Positions 33,509-42,075 of a DNA stretch of 64,000 bases are shown here, in pieces (position 1 is the stretch's first letter; every line of letters starts with the position of its first letter). A program made the position numbers and the translations under genes. The stretch lies in assembly GCA_036561005.1 (NCBI GenBank), contig DATBQE010000089.1, positions 1 to 64,000 on the forward strand. Direction: 5' to 3'. The notes under the pieces were generated by a model, which ran no database searches, was not told the DNA's origin, and saw nothing but the letters and a program-made list of their open reading frames with translations. Source of the stretch: PKWO01 sp036561005. Its GTDB lineage: Bacteria > Pseudomonadota > Gammaproteobacteria > Burkholderiales > Burkholderiaceae_D.

Positions 33509-34141
33509 TTATCGCATTTGTTTCGCCAACTGGCAGTACCTCGTGTGCAGCAACTCGACTTGCGCCTCCAATGCGGGAAGGTCGCCTTCGTTTTGCATCA
33601 CGTCGTCCGCCGCCGCCAATCGTGCGGCGCGCGGCGCCTGGGTCGCCATAATGGCGCGTACTTGCGCCTCGCTCATGTTGTTGCGTGCGACCACGCGCGC
33701 AACCTGGGTTGATTCCGCGCAGTCTACCACCAGTACGCGCGCGACGCGCTGACGCCAAGATCCAGACTCCACCAGCAAGGGCACGGCAAAAATCGTGTAG
33801 GGGCCGGTAGCCAAATCTGCAGCCGCTTCGGTTTCCTGTCGGATCAAGGGGTGCAGGATGGCTTCAAGCCGCACTCTCATTGCCGGATCTGAAAACACCA
33901 GTTGACGCATTTTGTCGCGATCCATTGCACCGCTTTGCGTGACGAACTCGGATCCGAATTGCGCTGCGATCGCGGGCATTGCCAGGCCGTTGGGCGCAGT
34001 TATGGCATGCGCGATCTGGTCCGTATCAATGATGGTGACACCCTGGGCCGCAAAAAGATCGGTCACAGTCGATTTTCCGGAACCGATTCCCCCGGTCAAG
34101 CCGACCGTGAAGCGAGGGCTTGATGGAAGCAAACGATTCAC
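33509..34141 (-). CDS. coaE: Dephospho-CoA kinase
   Basis: A 210-residue P-loop kinase for the last step of coenzyme A synthesis. GLTGGIGSGKSTVTDLFA starts at about residue 9, IIDTDQIAH near 36 is the substrate region, and HPLIR and a late ARNNMSEAQ are family marks. The open frame runs 97 codons further back inside pilD, but GTG 34141 overlaps the pilD stop (GTGA) and gives the normal size; TTG 34132 is another option. Gene order pilB-pilC-pilD-coaE is conserved among proteobacteria. Confidence 0.93.
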   Translation of the reverse strand: MNRLLPSSPRFTVGLTGGIGSGKSTVTDLFAAQGVTIIDTDQIAHAITAPNGLAMPAIAAQFGSEFVTQSGAMDRDKMRQLVFSDPAMRVRLEAILHPLIRQETEAAADLATGPYTIFAVPLLVESGSWRQRVARVLVVDCAESTQVARVVARNNMSEAQVRAIMATQAPRAARLAAADDVMQNEGDLPALEAQVELLHTRYCQLAKQMR

Positions 34142-35070
34142 GGCCCCGGACGCATGCTCAGATAGGCGTTGAGTATGGGTTCGCCGGCCAGCAGTGCCAC
34201 CATGCCGGCAAATGCAAGATAGGGGCCGAACGGGATGGCATAGTTGCGGCCGCGTTTGGCGAGGATGACCAAACCGATACCCACGACGGCGCCGAACAGC
34301 GACGACACCAGCACGATCAAAGGCAGCATTTTCCAGCCGAACCAGGCGCCGAGTGCCGCCAGAAGCTTGAAGTCGCCCTGTCCCATACCTTCGGTCTTGC
34401 GTATCCATTTGAACAAGGCGCTGACCACCCAAAAAAACAGATAGCCGGCGACAGCGCCGATGACGGCATCGCGCAACGGCACGATGGCGCCTTCAAGATT
34501 GAGCAGCAGGCCGCACCACAGCAGGGGATAGGTCAGCACATCGGGCAGATACTTGGTATCGGCGTCGATGAAGGTCATGGCAATGAGCAGGTAGGTAAAT
34601 AACAGACTGGCAAGGCCGAGTACACCGCTACCGAAATGCCAGATCAGGATGGCAGACAATGCCCCTGTCAACAGTTCTACCAGCGGATAGCGGATGGAAA
34701 TCGGTGTTTTGCAAGCGCGGCATTTGCCGCGCAGGGCCAGATAGCTCAGGACGGGAATATTTTCCAGTGCCGTGATTTTATGGCCGCACACCGGACAGCT
34801 CGAATTCGGCAGGACCAGATTGTACGGCTCGGCATGCGGCAGCGGCACTTTGCTTTCGTATGTGATGGAAGTTACTACGGAACCCAGGCGCAATGCCTCT
34901 TCACGGCCCTCGTTGAAGAACGGCAGGTAATTGTCGGATTCGCGCTCGATCATACGCGGCAAGCGGTGTATGACCACGTTGAGGAAACTGCCCACCAGCA
35001 GACCGAAGATGCCGGCTACTGCGGCCGGGAGTGGGCTTCCCGCCGCAGCAAAAAACAAAAGTTCGAACAT
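34138..35070 (-). CDS. pilD: Type IV prepilin peptidase / N-methyltransferase PilD
   Basis: A 310-residue polytopic membrane enzyme that cleaves the prepilin leader and methylates the new N-terminus. The zinc pairs CPVC...CRAC lie at about 94-122. The two catalytic Asp sites are visible: FIDADTKYLPD near 167 and GMGQGDFKLLAALGAW near 230. The start overlaps the pilC stop by one base and the end overlaps coaE. It would process pilins encoded elsewhere; no pilA gene is in this window. Confidence 0.95.
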   Translation of the reverse strand: MFELLFFAAAGSPLPAAVAGIFGLLVGSFLNVVIHRLPRMIERESDNYLPFFNEGREEALRLGSVVTSITYESKVPLPHAEPYNLVLPNSSCPVCGHKITALENIPVLSYLALRGKCRACKTPISIRYPLVELLTGALSAILIWHFGSGVLGLASLLFTYLLIAMTFIDADTKYLPDVLTYPLLWCGLLLNLEGAIVPLRDAVIGAVAGYLFFWVVSALFKWIRKTEGMGQGDFKLLAALGAWFGWKMLPLIVLVSSLFGAVVGIGLVILAKRGRNYAIPFGPYLAFAGMVALLAGEPILNAYLSMRPGP

Positions 35071-36302
35071 CAGACGACCGAGCCCAATTTGAAGATAGGC
35101 AGATACATCGCCACCACCAGGCCACCGATCAGGACGCCGAGAATCACCATGATCATCGGTTCCATCAGGGAGGACAGTGATTCGACCGCATCGTCGACTT
35201 CTGCTTCGTAAAAGTCGGCGACCTTGCCGAGCATGGAATCGAGTGCGCCTGATTCTTCACCGATTGCCACCATTTGCGTCACCATGCTGGGAAACAGATT
35301 CACGTTCTGCATGGCAGACGTGAGACTGGTGCCGGTACTGACTTCTGTTTGAATCTTGCGCGTGGCGTCGAAGAAGACGAAATTGCCTGCAGCGCCGCCG
35401 ACCGAATCGAGGGACTCAACCAGAGGCACACCTGCCGCGAACATTGTTGCCAGCGTACGCGTCCAGCGGGCCACGGTCGCTTTCATGATCACATCGCCAA
35501 ATACGGGGATTTTCAGCAGTATGCGATCCATTGTGCGCTGCATTTTCTCGGAACGTTTCCAGGTCTGGAAGAAGAAATACAGGCCGCCGCCGACGCTGCC
35601 GAAGATTGCCCACCACCATTTGACAAAGAAATCGGAGATATTCATCACCAGCACCGTCGGGGCCGGCAAATCGGCGCCGAAACTGGTGAAAACGCTCTTG
35701 AACGCCGGTACCACCCAGATCATGATCACGGCGGTCACGATGAAGGCGACAGCGAGAATGGACACCGGGTAAAACAGGGCCGATTTGATCTTGCCCTTGA
35801 TGGCGATGGTTTTTTCCTTGTAGATCGCCAAGCGGGTCAACAAGTCTTCCAGAATACCGGCTTGCTCGCCGGCGCCGACCAGGTTGCAAAACAGCGCGTC
35901 GAAGTACAGTGGGAACTTGCGAAACGCCTGGTTCAGACTGGTACCGGTTTCCACATCGGAGCGGATATCCGTAATCAGCTTGGCCACAGAGGGATTGGAA
36001 TGGCCCTTGGCGACAATTTCAAACGATTGCAGCAAAGGCACACCGGCCTTCATCATCGTGGCCAATTGGCGCGTGAAGAGGGTGATATCTTTCTCGGTGA
36101 TTTTCTTGCCGCTGGAATAGGATTTTTTCTTGACCTTGCCCACCAGGATGCCTTGGCGGCGCAAAGTCGCACTGACGATGGCTTCGCCGCCGGCACGCAT
36201 CTCGCCCTTGACGGTCTTGCCTGACTTGTCTTTCCCTTCCCAGGCGTATACCGATTCCTTGACCCCGCTTCCGGTCGTGAGTTTGCCCGCTGCCGTTGCC
36301 AT
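35070..36302 (-). CDS. pilC: Type IV pilus inner-membrane platform protein PilC
   Basis: A 410-residue GspF/PilC protein with three membrane segments and two repeated cytoplasmic domains. FTRQLATMMKAGVPLLQSFE at about residues 75-95 and the second copy WTRTLATMFAAGVPLVESLD near 280 show the duplication. It is the platform on which PilB acts to extend the pilus. It lies between pilB (15 bases upstream) and pilD, with coupled translation. Length is normal. Confidence 0.95.
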   Translation of the reverse strand: MATAAGKLTTGSGVKESVYAWEGKDKSGKTVKGEMRAGGEAIVSATLRRQGILVGKVKKKSYSSGKKITEKDITLFTRQLATMMKAGVPLLQSFEIVAKGHSNPSVAKLITDIRSDVETGTSLNQAFRKFPLYFDALFCNLVGAGEQAGILEDLLTRLAIYKEKTIAIKGKIKSALFYPVSILAVAFIVTAVIMIWVVPAFKSVFTSFGADLPAPTVLVMNISDFFVKWWWAIFGSVGGGLYFFFQTWKRSEKMQRTMDRILLKIPVFGDVIMKATVARWTRTLATMFAAGVPLVESLDSVGGAAGNFVFFDATRKIQTEVSTGTSLTSAMQNVNLFPSMVTQMVAIGEESGALDSMLGKVADFYEAEVDDAVESLSSLMEPMIMVILGVLIGGLVVAMYLPIFKLGSVV

Positions 36303-36317
36303 GTTTGCGTCCTTTGA

Positions 36318-38051
36318 TTATTCGTTGGTACAGCCAAGAACTTCTTCCAGGCTGGTCAGCCCCAGTTTTACTTTCACCAATCCGGATTCGCGCAGCGAAT
36401 TAACGCCGTCCAGCCTCGCTTGCTGCTCGATTTCCAGCGAGGTGCCGTGCGCAAGGATGATGCGCTCGATGTTTTCAGTGATCGGCATGATCTGATAAAT
36501 GCCGACCCGCCCTTTGTAACCGCTGCCGCTACACCGCTCGCAGCCAACTGCCTTGTAGGGCAGCCAGGTTCCATCGAGGTCTTCTTCCTTGAAGCCCGCT
36601 TCTATCAGAGTCTCGTCGGGAATGACGGTCGTCTGCTTGCAAGTGCAGAGGCGGCGCGCCAGGCGCTGCGCGGTAATCAGGATGACCGACGATGCGATAT
36701 TGAACGGCGCGACGCCCATGTTCATCAAACGGGTCAAGGTACCGGGGGCGTCGTTCGTGTGCAGCGTCGAGAAAACCATGTGGCCGGTTTGTGCCGCCTT
36801 GATGGCAATGTCGGCAGTTTCCAGGTCGCGAATTTCACCGACCATGATGATATCCGGATCCTGCCGCAGAAACGCCTTCAGTGCCACCGGGAAGGTCAAA
36901 CCGGCACGGTCGTTGATGTTGACCTGATTGACGCCGGGCAGGTTGATTTCGGCCGGGTCTTCGGCCGTCGAAATATTGATGCCCGGTTTGTTCAGAATAT
37001 TGAGGCAGGTGTAGAGCGACACGGTCTTGCCCGAGCCGGTTGGCCCGGTCACGAGCACCATGCCATAGGGGCGTTCGATCGCCGCCATCAAGGTATCGCG
37101 TTGATCGGGGTCGTAGCCGAGCGATTCGATGCCCATCTGCGCCTGCGTCGCGTCGAGAATACGCATGACGATCTTTTCGCCGAACAGCGTGGGCAGCGTG
37201 CTGACGCGAAAATCGATGGATTTGGTCTTCGACATGACCAGTTTCATCCGGCCGTCTTGCGGCACGCGCTTTTCCGAGATGTCGAGTTTCGAGATCACCT
37301 TGATGCGCGAGGCGAGCTTTTCCTTGATGGCCAAAGGCGGCTGCGCCACTTCACGCAGGACACCGTCGACGCGGAAACGGATGCGGTAGTACTTCTCGAA
37401 CGGTTCGAAGTGCAAGTCCGACGCACCGGCATTGATCGCGTCAGTGAGAATTTTTTGCAGGAACTTGACGACCGGCGCATCGTCGATATCGGCGGCTGCG
37501 CCGGCGGCAGCGTCGGTGCCGGACGACATGTCCGTATCGGCGAAATCGATATCGAGATCGTCGCCGATCAGCTCGTTAAGGTTTTGCTCCGCAGACTGGC
37601 CCTGCTTTTCGATCAGTTGCAGCAACGCGGCGTGCTCGACAATGACCGGTTCAACCATCAATTCCGTCTGGAATTTGATTTGGTCAAGCGCCTGGGTATT
37701 GGTCGGGTCGGAAATGGCAACCGAGACCTTGTTGCCTCGCTTGGCCAGCGCGATGACGTGCTGCGATTGCATCAGCTTGGCGTCAATGATCTTTTCCGGC
37801 GCGAAACTGATGTTGAACGAAGAGAAGTCGAGAATCGGGTAGCCGAAAGTTTCCGAGCAAAAGGTGGCCAGTGAGCGACCGTCTATCGTTCCGCTTTGCA
37901 ATAGCGCGTCGATGAAGGGTGTTTTGTCGGTCGCCGCCTTCTTGGTCAGCGTCTCAACCTGTTGCGCCGACAGGCGTCCCGCCTGCAACAGGGCGCGCGC
38001 CAGCCCCGACATCGCGGCGTTCGAAGGGGAGTTGGGAAGGACAGCAGCCAT
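36318..38051 (-). CDS. pilB: Type IV pilus extension ATPase PilB
   Basis: A 577-residue hexameric ATPase. The MshEN-like N-terminal domain (about 1-150) is followed by the core with Walker A GPTGSGKTVSLYT near 331, an Asp box, Walker B MVGEIRDLETADIA and the HTNDAPGTLTRL His box. A zinc tetracysteine (CTCK ... CERCSGSG) lies near 470-515. It powers pilus extension through PilC. It is first gene of pilB-pilC-pilD. A perfect palindrome TGCCTATAGGCA (38101-38112) lies 50 bases ahead of the start. Confidence 0.96.
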   Translation of the reverse strand: MAAVLPNSPSNAAMSGLARALLQAGRLSAQQVETLTKKAATDKTPFIDALLQSGTIDGRSLATFCSETFGYPILDFSSFNISFAPEKIIDAKLMQSQHVIALAKRGNKVSVAISDPTNTQALDQIKFQTELMVEPVIVEHAALLQLIEKQGQSAEQNLNELIGDDLDIDFADTDMSSGTDAAAGAAADIDDAPVVKFLQKILTDAINAGASDLHFEPFEKYYRIRFRVDGVLREVAQPPLAIKEKLASRIKVISKLDISEKRVPQDGRMKLVMSKTKSIDFRVSTLPTLFGEKIVMRILDATQAQMGIESLGYDPDQRDTLMAAIERPYGMVLVTGPTGSGKTVSLYTCLNILNKPGINISTAEDPAEINLPGVNQVNINDRAGLTFPVALKAFLRQDPDIIMVGEIRDLETADIAIKAAQTGHMVFSTLHTNDAPGTLTRLMNMGVAPFNIASSVILITAQRLARRLCTCKQTTVIPDETLIEAGFKEEDLDGTWLPYKAVGCERCSGSGYKGRVGIYQIMPITENIERIILAHGTSLEIEQQARLDGVNSLRESGLVKVKLGLTSLEEVLGCTNE

Positions 38052-38252
38052 ATTTTTGCGTCAGTAATGTTGCCTGAAACATCCAAGTAGCTTTAGATGA
38101 TGCCTATAGGCACCTGATTTGTAAAGATATTCTGCCCCGGCGAGGGCAATATTTAACAAAATTAGCCACGTTCGAATTGGTCCAGTGACCTCTATGCCTT
38201 GTGGCGACGGTTTTTGGCGGGTGTCGTTTGACCGATTCGCCTTGTTTTTGCG

Positions 38253-39554
38253 CTAATTGCCCTGCGTTGTGCGGCGTGCCATGTTCCTGTTGATCAATTT
38301 TACAACTTTGATGGACTGATGTTGTACCTGCACGATTTCGATGACGCAGCCGGCAATTTTCAGACTTACGCTGGCGTCGGGGATGTCTTGCAGGTATTCC
38401 AGCAGCATGCCGTTGAGGGTCTTTGGGCCATCGAGGGGGAAACTCAGCCCCAGCCGCTTATTGATGTCACGCAGGGTTGCGCTACCTTCGAGCAGGCATT
38501 CCCCATGGCTATCCCAATTGAGGGTGTCGGCGCGCGCTGCCCCCGGCATTGACGTTGTGAATTCACCGATCATTTCTTCAATGATGTCTTCAAGCGTCAC
38601 CAAACCCTGCACTTCGCCATATTCGTCGACAATGATGCCGAGGCGCTCGTGGTTTTCCTGAAAATATTGCAATTGAGTGAAGACGTCGGTGTCTTCCGGC
38701 ACGAAGTAGGGCGCTGTCAACAATTCGCGGAAATGCTCAACCGTCAGGTCTTCCTGCTGATTGAGCAGGGCCATCGCCTTGCGCACATGCAAAATGCCGA
38801 CGATGCGGTTGATTTCGCCTTCGTACACCGGCAATTTGTTGTGATAACAGGTGGTCAACTGGTGCTTGATTTCGTCGACCGGCACGGATAGATTCAATGC
38901 TTCGACTTGCGCGCGCGGCGTCATCACATCTTCGACCGAAATCTTTTCCAGATCGAACAGATTGAGCAAGATGCTTTTGTGTTTTTTCGGAATGAAATTG
39001 CCGCCTTCGAGCACCATGGAGCGCAGCTCTTCCGGCGACAGCCGATGATCGCGTGCCGAGCTTCCGGTTTTGATGCGGAGAATTCTCAGGAACCCGGAAA
39101 CAAGCAGATTGACGATCCAGATGATCGGTTTGGCGACCGTCATCAAGGGCTTGAGCACCAGGCTGGTTGGCAGGGCAATGCGTTCGGGGTAAGTTGCGCC
39201 GATAATTTTCGGGCCGATTTCGGCAAAGACAATCAGGACAAACGCGACAGCTGCGGTGGCTAAGGTAATGACGCGCTCGTTGTTGCCGAAAGTCCAGATT
39301 GCCAGCGCGGTAACGAGTGCTGTGGCCAAAGCGTTGATCAGCGTGTTGGCGATCAATACCAGCGAGAGTACTTTATCCGTTCGGTCAAGCAGCCAAAGCG
39401 TGGTCGCTGCGCGTTTGCTGCCGCGCTTTGCGAGATGCCGCAATCGGTGCCGGTTGGCAGCCATCAGTGCCGTTTCCGCCATGGCGAAGAAGGCCGACAA
39501 CAGGATCAGGACCGGAAGGGCGAGCAGTTGCACCCATAGAGGAACGGCGTCCAT
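38253..39554 (-). CDS. HlyC/CorC family membrane protein (DUF21-CBS-CorC)
   Basis: A 433-residue protein with a DUF21 membrane domain (four hydrophobic segments, about residues 8-160), two CBS domains starting near VMTPRAQVEALN at 215, and a C-terminal CorC_HlyC domain. Related E. coli CorB and CorC proteins are linked to magnesium and cobalt efflux; newer work treats the DUF21 family as Mg transporters. In E. coli corB sits beside ypjD and ffh, whereas here those genes lie 11 kb away. The exact paralogue is not decided by sequence alone. Confidence 0.88.
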   Translation of the reverse strand: MDAVPLWVQLLALPVLILLSAFFAMAETALMAANRHRLRHLAKRGSKRAATTLWLLDRTDKVLSLVLIANTLINALATALVTALAIWTFGNNERVITLATAAVAFVLIVFAEIGPKIIGATYPERIALPTSLVLKPLMTVAKPIIWIVNLLVSGFLRILRIKTGSSARDHRLSPEELRSMVLEGGNFIPKKHKSILLNLFDLEKISVEDVMTPRAQVEALNLSVPVDEIKHQLTTCYHNKLPVYEGEINRIVGILHVRKAMALLNQQEDLTVEHFRELLTAPYFVPEDTDVFTQLQYFQENHERLGIIVDEYGEVQGLVTLEDIIEEMIGEFTTSMPGAARADTLNWDSHGECLLEGSATLRDINKRLGLSFPLDGPKTLNGMLLEYLQDIPDASVSLKIAGCVIEIVQVQHQSIKVVKLINRNMARRTTQGN

Positions 39555-39787
39555 AGGTTACCCCATGGTCGAGGTTAAGCGCGCCAACGGGGGGCGCACG
39601 CAGTGTGATTCCATGCTTTGGCGCGTTGGCCGCAGAAACGTCTGAACGAATTGGGTGGCACGCTTCATGAAAAGAGCGGCGGTGGTAGCGACAGGAAGCA
39701 ATTTCGGAGCATTAGGCAGGATGGCAAGATTTCAAAACATTGATTGAACACCAGACAATTTTCCTTCCATGCCGGAAGTGAAATGCC
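39555..39787. other. Intergenic region between CorC-type gene and tRNA-Pro
   Basis: About 230 bases with no supported gene or strong hairpin. It should hold the CorC-type gene's promoter on the minus strand and the tRNA's 3' processing region, but no clear -35/-10 pair stood out. Confidence 0.35.
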
Positions 39788-39864
39788 TGGTCGGGGTGAG
39801 AGGATTCGAACCTCCGGCCTCTACGTCCCGAACGTAGCGCTCTACCAGGCTAAGCTACACCCCG
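39788..39864 (-). tRNA. tRNA-Pro (anticodon CGG)
   Basis: A 77-base cloverleaf read on the minus strand. The acceptor CGGGGTG pairs with CACCCCG, and the 3' end ACCA is encoded. The anticodon stem CTACG/CGTAG surrounds the loop TTCGGGA, giving anticodon CGG for the Pro codon CCG. The T-arm GGAGG TTCGAAT CCTCT is intact. It lies between ispB and the CorC-type gene. Confidence 0.95.
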
Positions 39865-39895
39865 ATGCCTCTTCGACGGTGGTTTGATGCAATCT

Positions 39896-40882
39896 TCAAT
39901 GGTTACGATCAACCGCGAAAGCGCATAATTTTAGCAAAGAATCCTTGAAATGGCTATTTGGCAGCGACGCAATCGAATCAGCCGCGCGGCGGGCGGCCTG
40001 TTCCGCCTGCATCTTTGTATAGTCCAGGGCGCCGCATTCGGTAATTGCAGCGAGGATGTCGTTGAAATGCGTCTCGTCGCCGTTTTCGATGCAAGTGCGG
40101 ACCAGTTGCCGCTGTTCAGGTGTGCCATGCTGCATCAGATAGATCAGCGGCAGGGTTGGTTTGCCTTCGCGCAAGTCGTCGCCAACGTTTTTGCCGATGT
40201 CGGACGCTACACCGGAATAGTCGAGCACATCGTCGACCAGCTGGAATGCCGTTCCGAGCGAGCGACCGTATTCCGCGCAGGCTTCGATTTCTGCCTCGCC
40301 TGCCCCGCCAACCAGCGCGCCGAGCGCTGCGGCAGCCTCGAACAACTTGGCCGTTTTCGAGCGTATCACCTGCAAGTAACGCGCTTCGGTGACATCCGGA
40401 TCGTGCATGTTCAATAATTGAAGGACTTCACCCTCGGCAATGACATTCGTGGCGTCCGCCAGAATACGCATGACGCGCATGTCGCCTATGGAAACCATCA
40501 TCTGAAAGGCGCGTGAATAAACGAAATCGCCAACCAGCACGGAGGCCGCGTTGCCGAACAAGGCATTGGCAGTCTGCCGGCCGCGCCGCAGGGAGGATTC
40601 GTCTACCACGTCATCGTGCAACAGCGTCGCGGTATGGATGAATTCAATCACAGCGGCGAGAATATGGTGATGCTCGCCCTCATAGCCGCAGGCGTTGGCC
40701 GTCAACAAGACCAGCACCGGACGAATGCGCTTGCCGCCGGCACTGATAATGTATTCGGCAATCTGGCTGACGAGCGGCACCTCAGAGTGCAATTCCTTGC
40801 GGATCACCGCATTGACTGCCTCCATGTCGCCGGCGATGGATTCAATGATCGTGTTTTGATTGGGGGGGGCTGCTGCGGACAT
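39896..40882 (-). CDS. ispB: Octaprenyl diphosphate synthase
   Basis: A 328-residue trans-polyprenyl synthase making the side chain of ubiquinone. The first Asp-rich motif LLHDDVVDES lies near residue 92 and the second QLVDDVLDYSG near 220. Chain length (C40) is inferred from family and from the betaproteobacterial context. The N-terminal codons contain a run of eight C on the coding strand (plus-strand G at 40862-40869), where slippage would break this essential gene. It is divergent from rplU, as in many proteobacteria. Confidence 0.93.
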   Translation of the reverse strand: MSAAAPPNQNTIIESIAGDMEAVNAVIRKELHSEVPLVSQIAEYIISAGGKRIRPVLVLLTANACGYEGEHHHILAAVIEFIHTATLLHDDVVDESSLRRGRQTANALFGNAASVLVGDFVYSRAFQMMVSIGDMRVMRILADATNVIAEGEVLQLLNMHDPDVTEARYLQVIRSKTAKLFEAAAALGALVGGAGEAEIEACAEYGRSLGTAFQLVDDVLDYSGVASDIGKNVGDDLREGKPTLPLIYLMQHGTPEQRQLVRTCIENGDETHFNDILAAITECGALDYTKMQAEQAARRAADSIASLPNSHFKDSLLKLCAFAVDRNH

Positions 40883-41141
40883 TAGGACCTGTTAACGTTC
40901 AATTTGGGAGTGCAAGGTTGCTGTATGCGTTTGCCACCAATGGCGGGGATTATACGACGACCGGCAGATTTGGCAGGGATTGGGGTTAATTTGTTGTTTT
41001 ATTTATATGTATTTTGACTTGTGGGGCAAGGCACCTTGTCTGTATGGTGAATTTATCATTCCGGGGTGCAAGATTTGTGGCATGAATGATATTGATCGAT
41101 CACGTTTCTGAGGGTTTTTCGTTCCCGAGTCAACAGTTGCT
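40883..41141. other. Divergent ispB-rplU intergenic region
   Basis: About 260 bases, followed by the rplU promoter. It should hold the ispB promoter on the minus strand, but I cannot pick one with confidence. The sequence is AT-rich near 40985-41020. A minus-strand open frame of 86 codons (41003-41263) covers the rplU promoter and is not credible as a gene. Confidence 0.4.
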
Positions 41142-41170
41142 TTGACCGAAAAGCTAAGTCTATGTATAAT
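41142..41170 (+). promoter_or_regulatory. rplU-rpmA promoter
   Basis: TTGACC at 41142-41147 and TATAAT at 41165-41170 with a 17-base spacer: a near-consensus sigma-70 promoter, as expected for ribosomal protein genes. The predicted start near 41177 gives a leader of about 100 bases before the rplU ATG at 41278. Confidence 0.8.
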
Positions 41171-41277
41171 TTGAGGTTTTCCCGATTCGCCTTGGCATAT
41201 TCGTCGTGAACATCCAGACGGGTTTCCCGGTCGGCTCGGCAAGAAAAAGTCCCTTAAATTCATTGATGAGGTTTCAC

Positions 41278-41589
41278 ATGTACGCGGTCATAAAAACCGG
41301 AGGCAAGCAGTATAAAGTTGTCGCTGGCGAAAAATTCAAAGTAGAACAGATACCGGCAGACATTGGATCCGAAATCACCTTAGATCAAGTACTCGCAGTG
41401 GGTGCTGGTGACACTATTAAGTTTGGTGCGCCACTGGTTGAAGGTGCCTCGGTTCTGGCTACGGTTGTCTCCCATGGTCGTCACGATAAGGTCAAGATTT
41501 TCAAGATGCGCCGTCGTAAGCATTACCAGAAGCACCAAGGCCATCGCCAAAATTACACCGAATTGCAAATCGTATCGATCAACGGCTAA
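41278..41589 (+). CDS. rplU: 50S ribosomal protein L21
   Basis: A 103-residue ribosomal protein starting MYAVIKTGGKQYKVVAGEKF, the L21 signature, with the RRRKHYQKHQGHRQNYTELQI rRNA-binding tail. It binds 23S rRNA next to L20. The frame is open upstream to 41206, but the family start and normal length fix ATG 41278. First gene of the L21-L27 operon under the strong promoter just upstream. Confidence 0.98.
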   Translation: MYAVIKTGGKQYKVVAGEKFKVEQIPADIGSEITLDQVLAVGAGDTIKFGAPLVEGASVLATVVSHGRHDKVKIFKMRRRKHYQKHQGHRQNYTELQIVSING

Positions 41590-41652
41590 TTTCGGCGCTG
41601 AGCTCGAAACCGAGCCGACAATCGAACTTTACCAGACACCAAGGAGTCTCAA

Positions 41653-41910
41653 ATGGCACACAAAAAAGGCGGCGGCACTACGCGCAACGGTCGTGATTCA
41701 GAATCGAAACGACTGGGAGTAAAAGTTTACGGCGGCCAGGTTATCAACGCCGGCGGCATCATCATTCGTCAACGCGGCACCAAGGTACACCCGGGCGAAA
41801 ACGTCGGCATGGGCAAGGACCACACCCTGTTCGCGCTGATCGATGGCAAAGTCAAATTCCAGATCAAGGGCGCTGCACAGCATCAATATGCTGTTGTCAT
41901 CCCTGCTTGA
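41653..41910 (+). CDS. rpmA: 50S ribosomal protein L27
   Basis: An 85-residue protein that starts MAHKKGGGTTRNGRDSESKR; its N-terminal tail reaches the peptidyl transferase centre. VKVYGGQVINAGGIIIRQRG follows at about 23-42. An AAGGAG site precedes the ATG. It follows rplU by 63 bases and is followed by an intrinsic terminator, so the pair forms a bicistronic unit separate from obgE. Confidence 0.98.
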   Translation: MAHKKGGGTTRNGRDSESKRLGVKVYGGQVINAGGIIIRQRGTKVHPGENVGMGKDHTLFALIDGKVKFQIKGAAQHQYAVVIPA

Positions 41911-41945
41911 ATTTAAAGTATAGGGCGCAAGCCTGCAGGTAATAG

Positions 41946-41976
41946 AAAGGCTCTGCCGTCGGTGGAGCCTTTTTTG
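41946..41976 (+). terminator. Terminator after rpmA
   Basis: AAAGGCTC (41946-41953) pairs with GAGCCTTT (41965-41972), followed by a T-run through 41975. It lies 35 bases after the rpmA stop and separates the L21-L27 unit from obgE. Confidence 0.85.
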
Positions 41977-42075
41977 ATTCTGTTGCACAATGATCCTGGT
42001 TCGATTGATGCCTGTCACAATCGATTTTGCCAGTTTCATTTTGCAACAGCCTCATTGTTTTCAAGGCGGTAAAAA

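Noticed and set aside
36420..37874. 484-codon plus-strand frame opposite pilB
   Set aside because: Shadow of pilB with random composition.
38101..38112. Perfect palindrome TGCCTATAGGCA ahead of pilB as an operator
   Set aside because: Twelve bases of symmetry alone, without a known regulator or a matching promoter, are not enough for a separate call.
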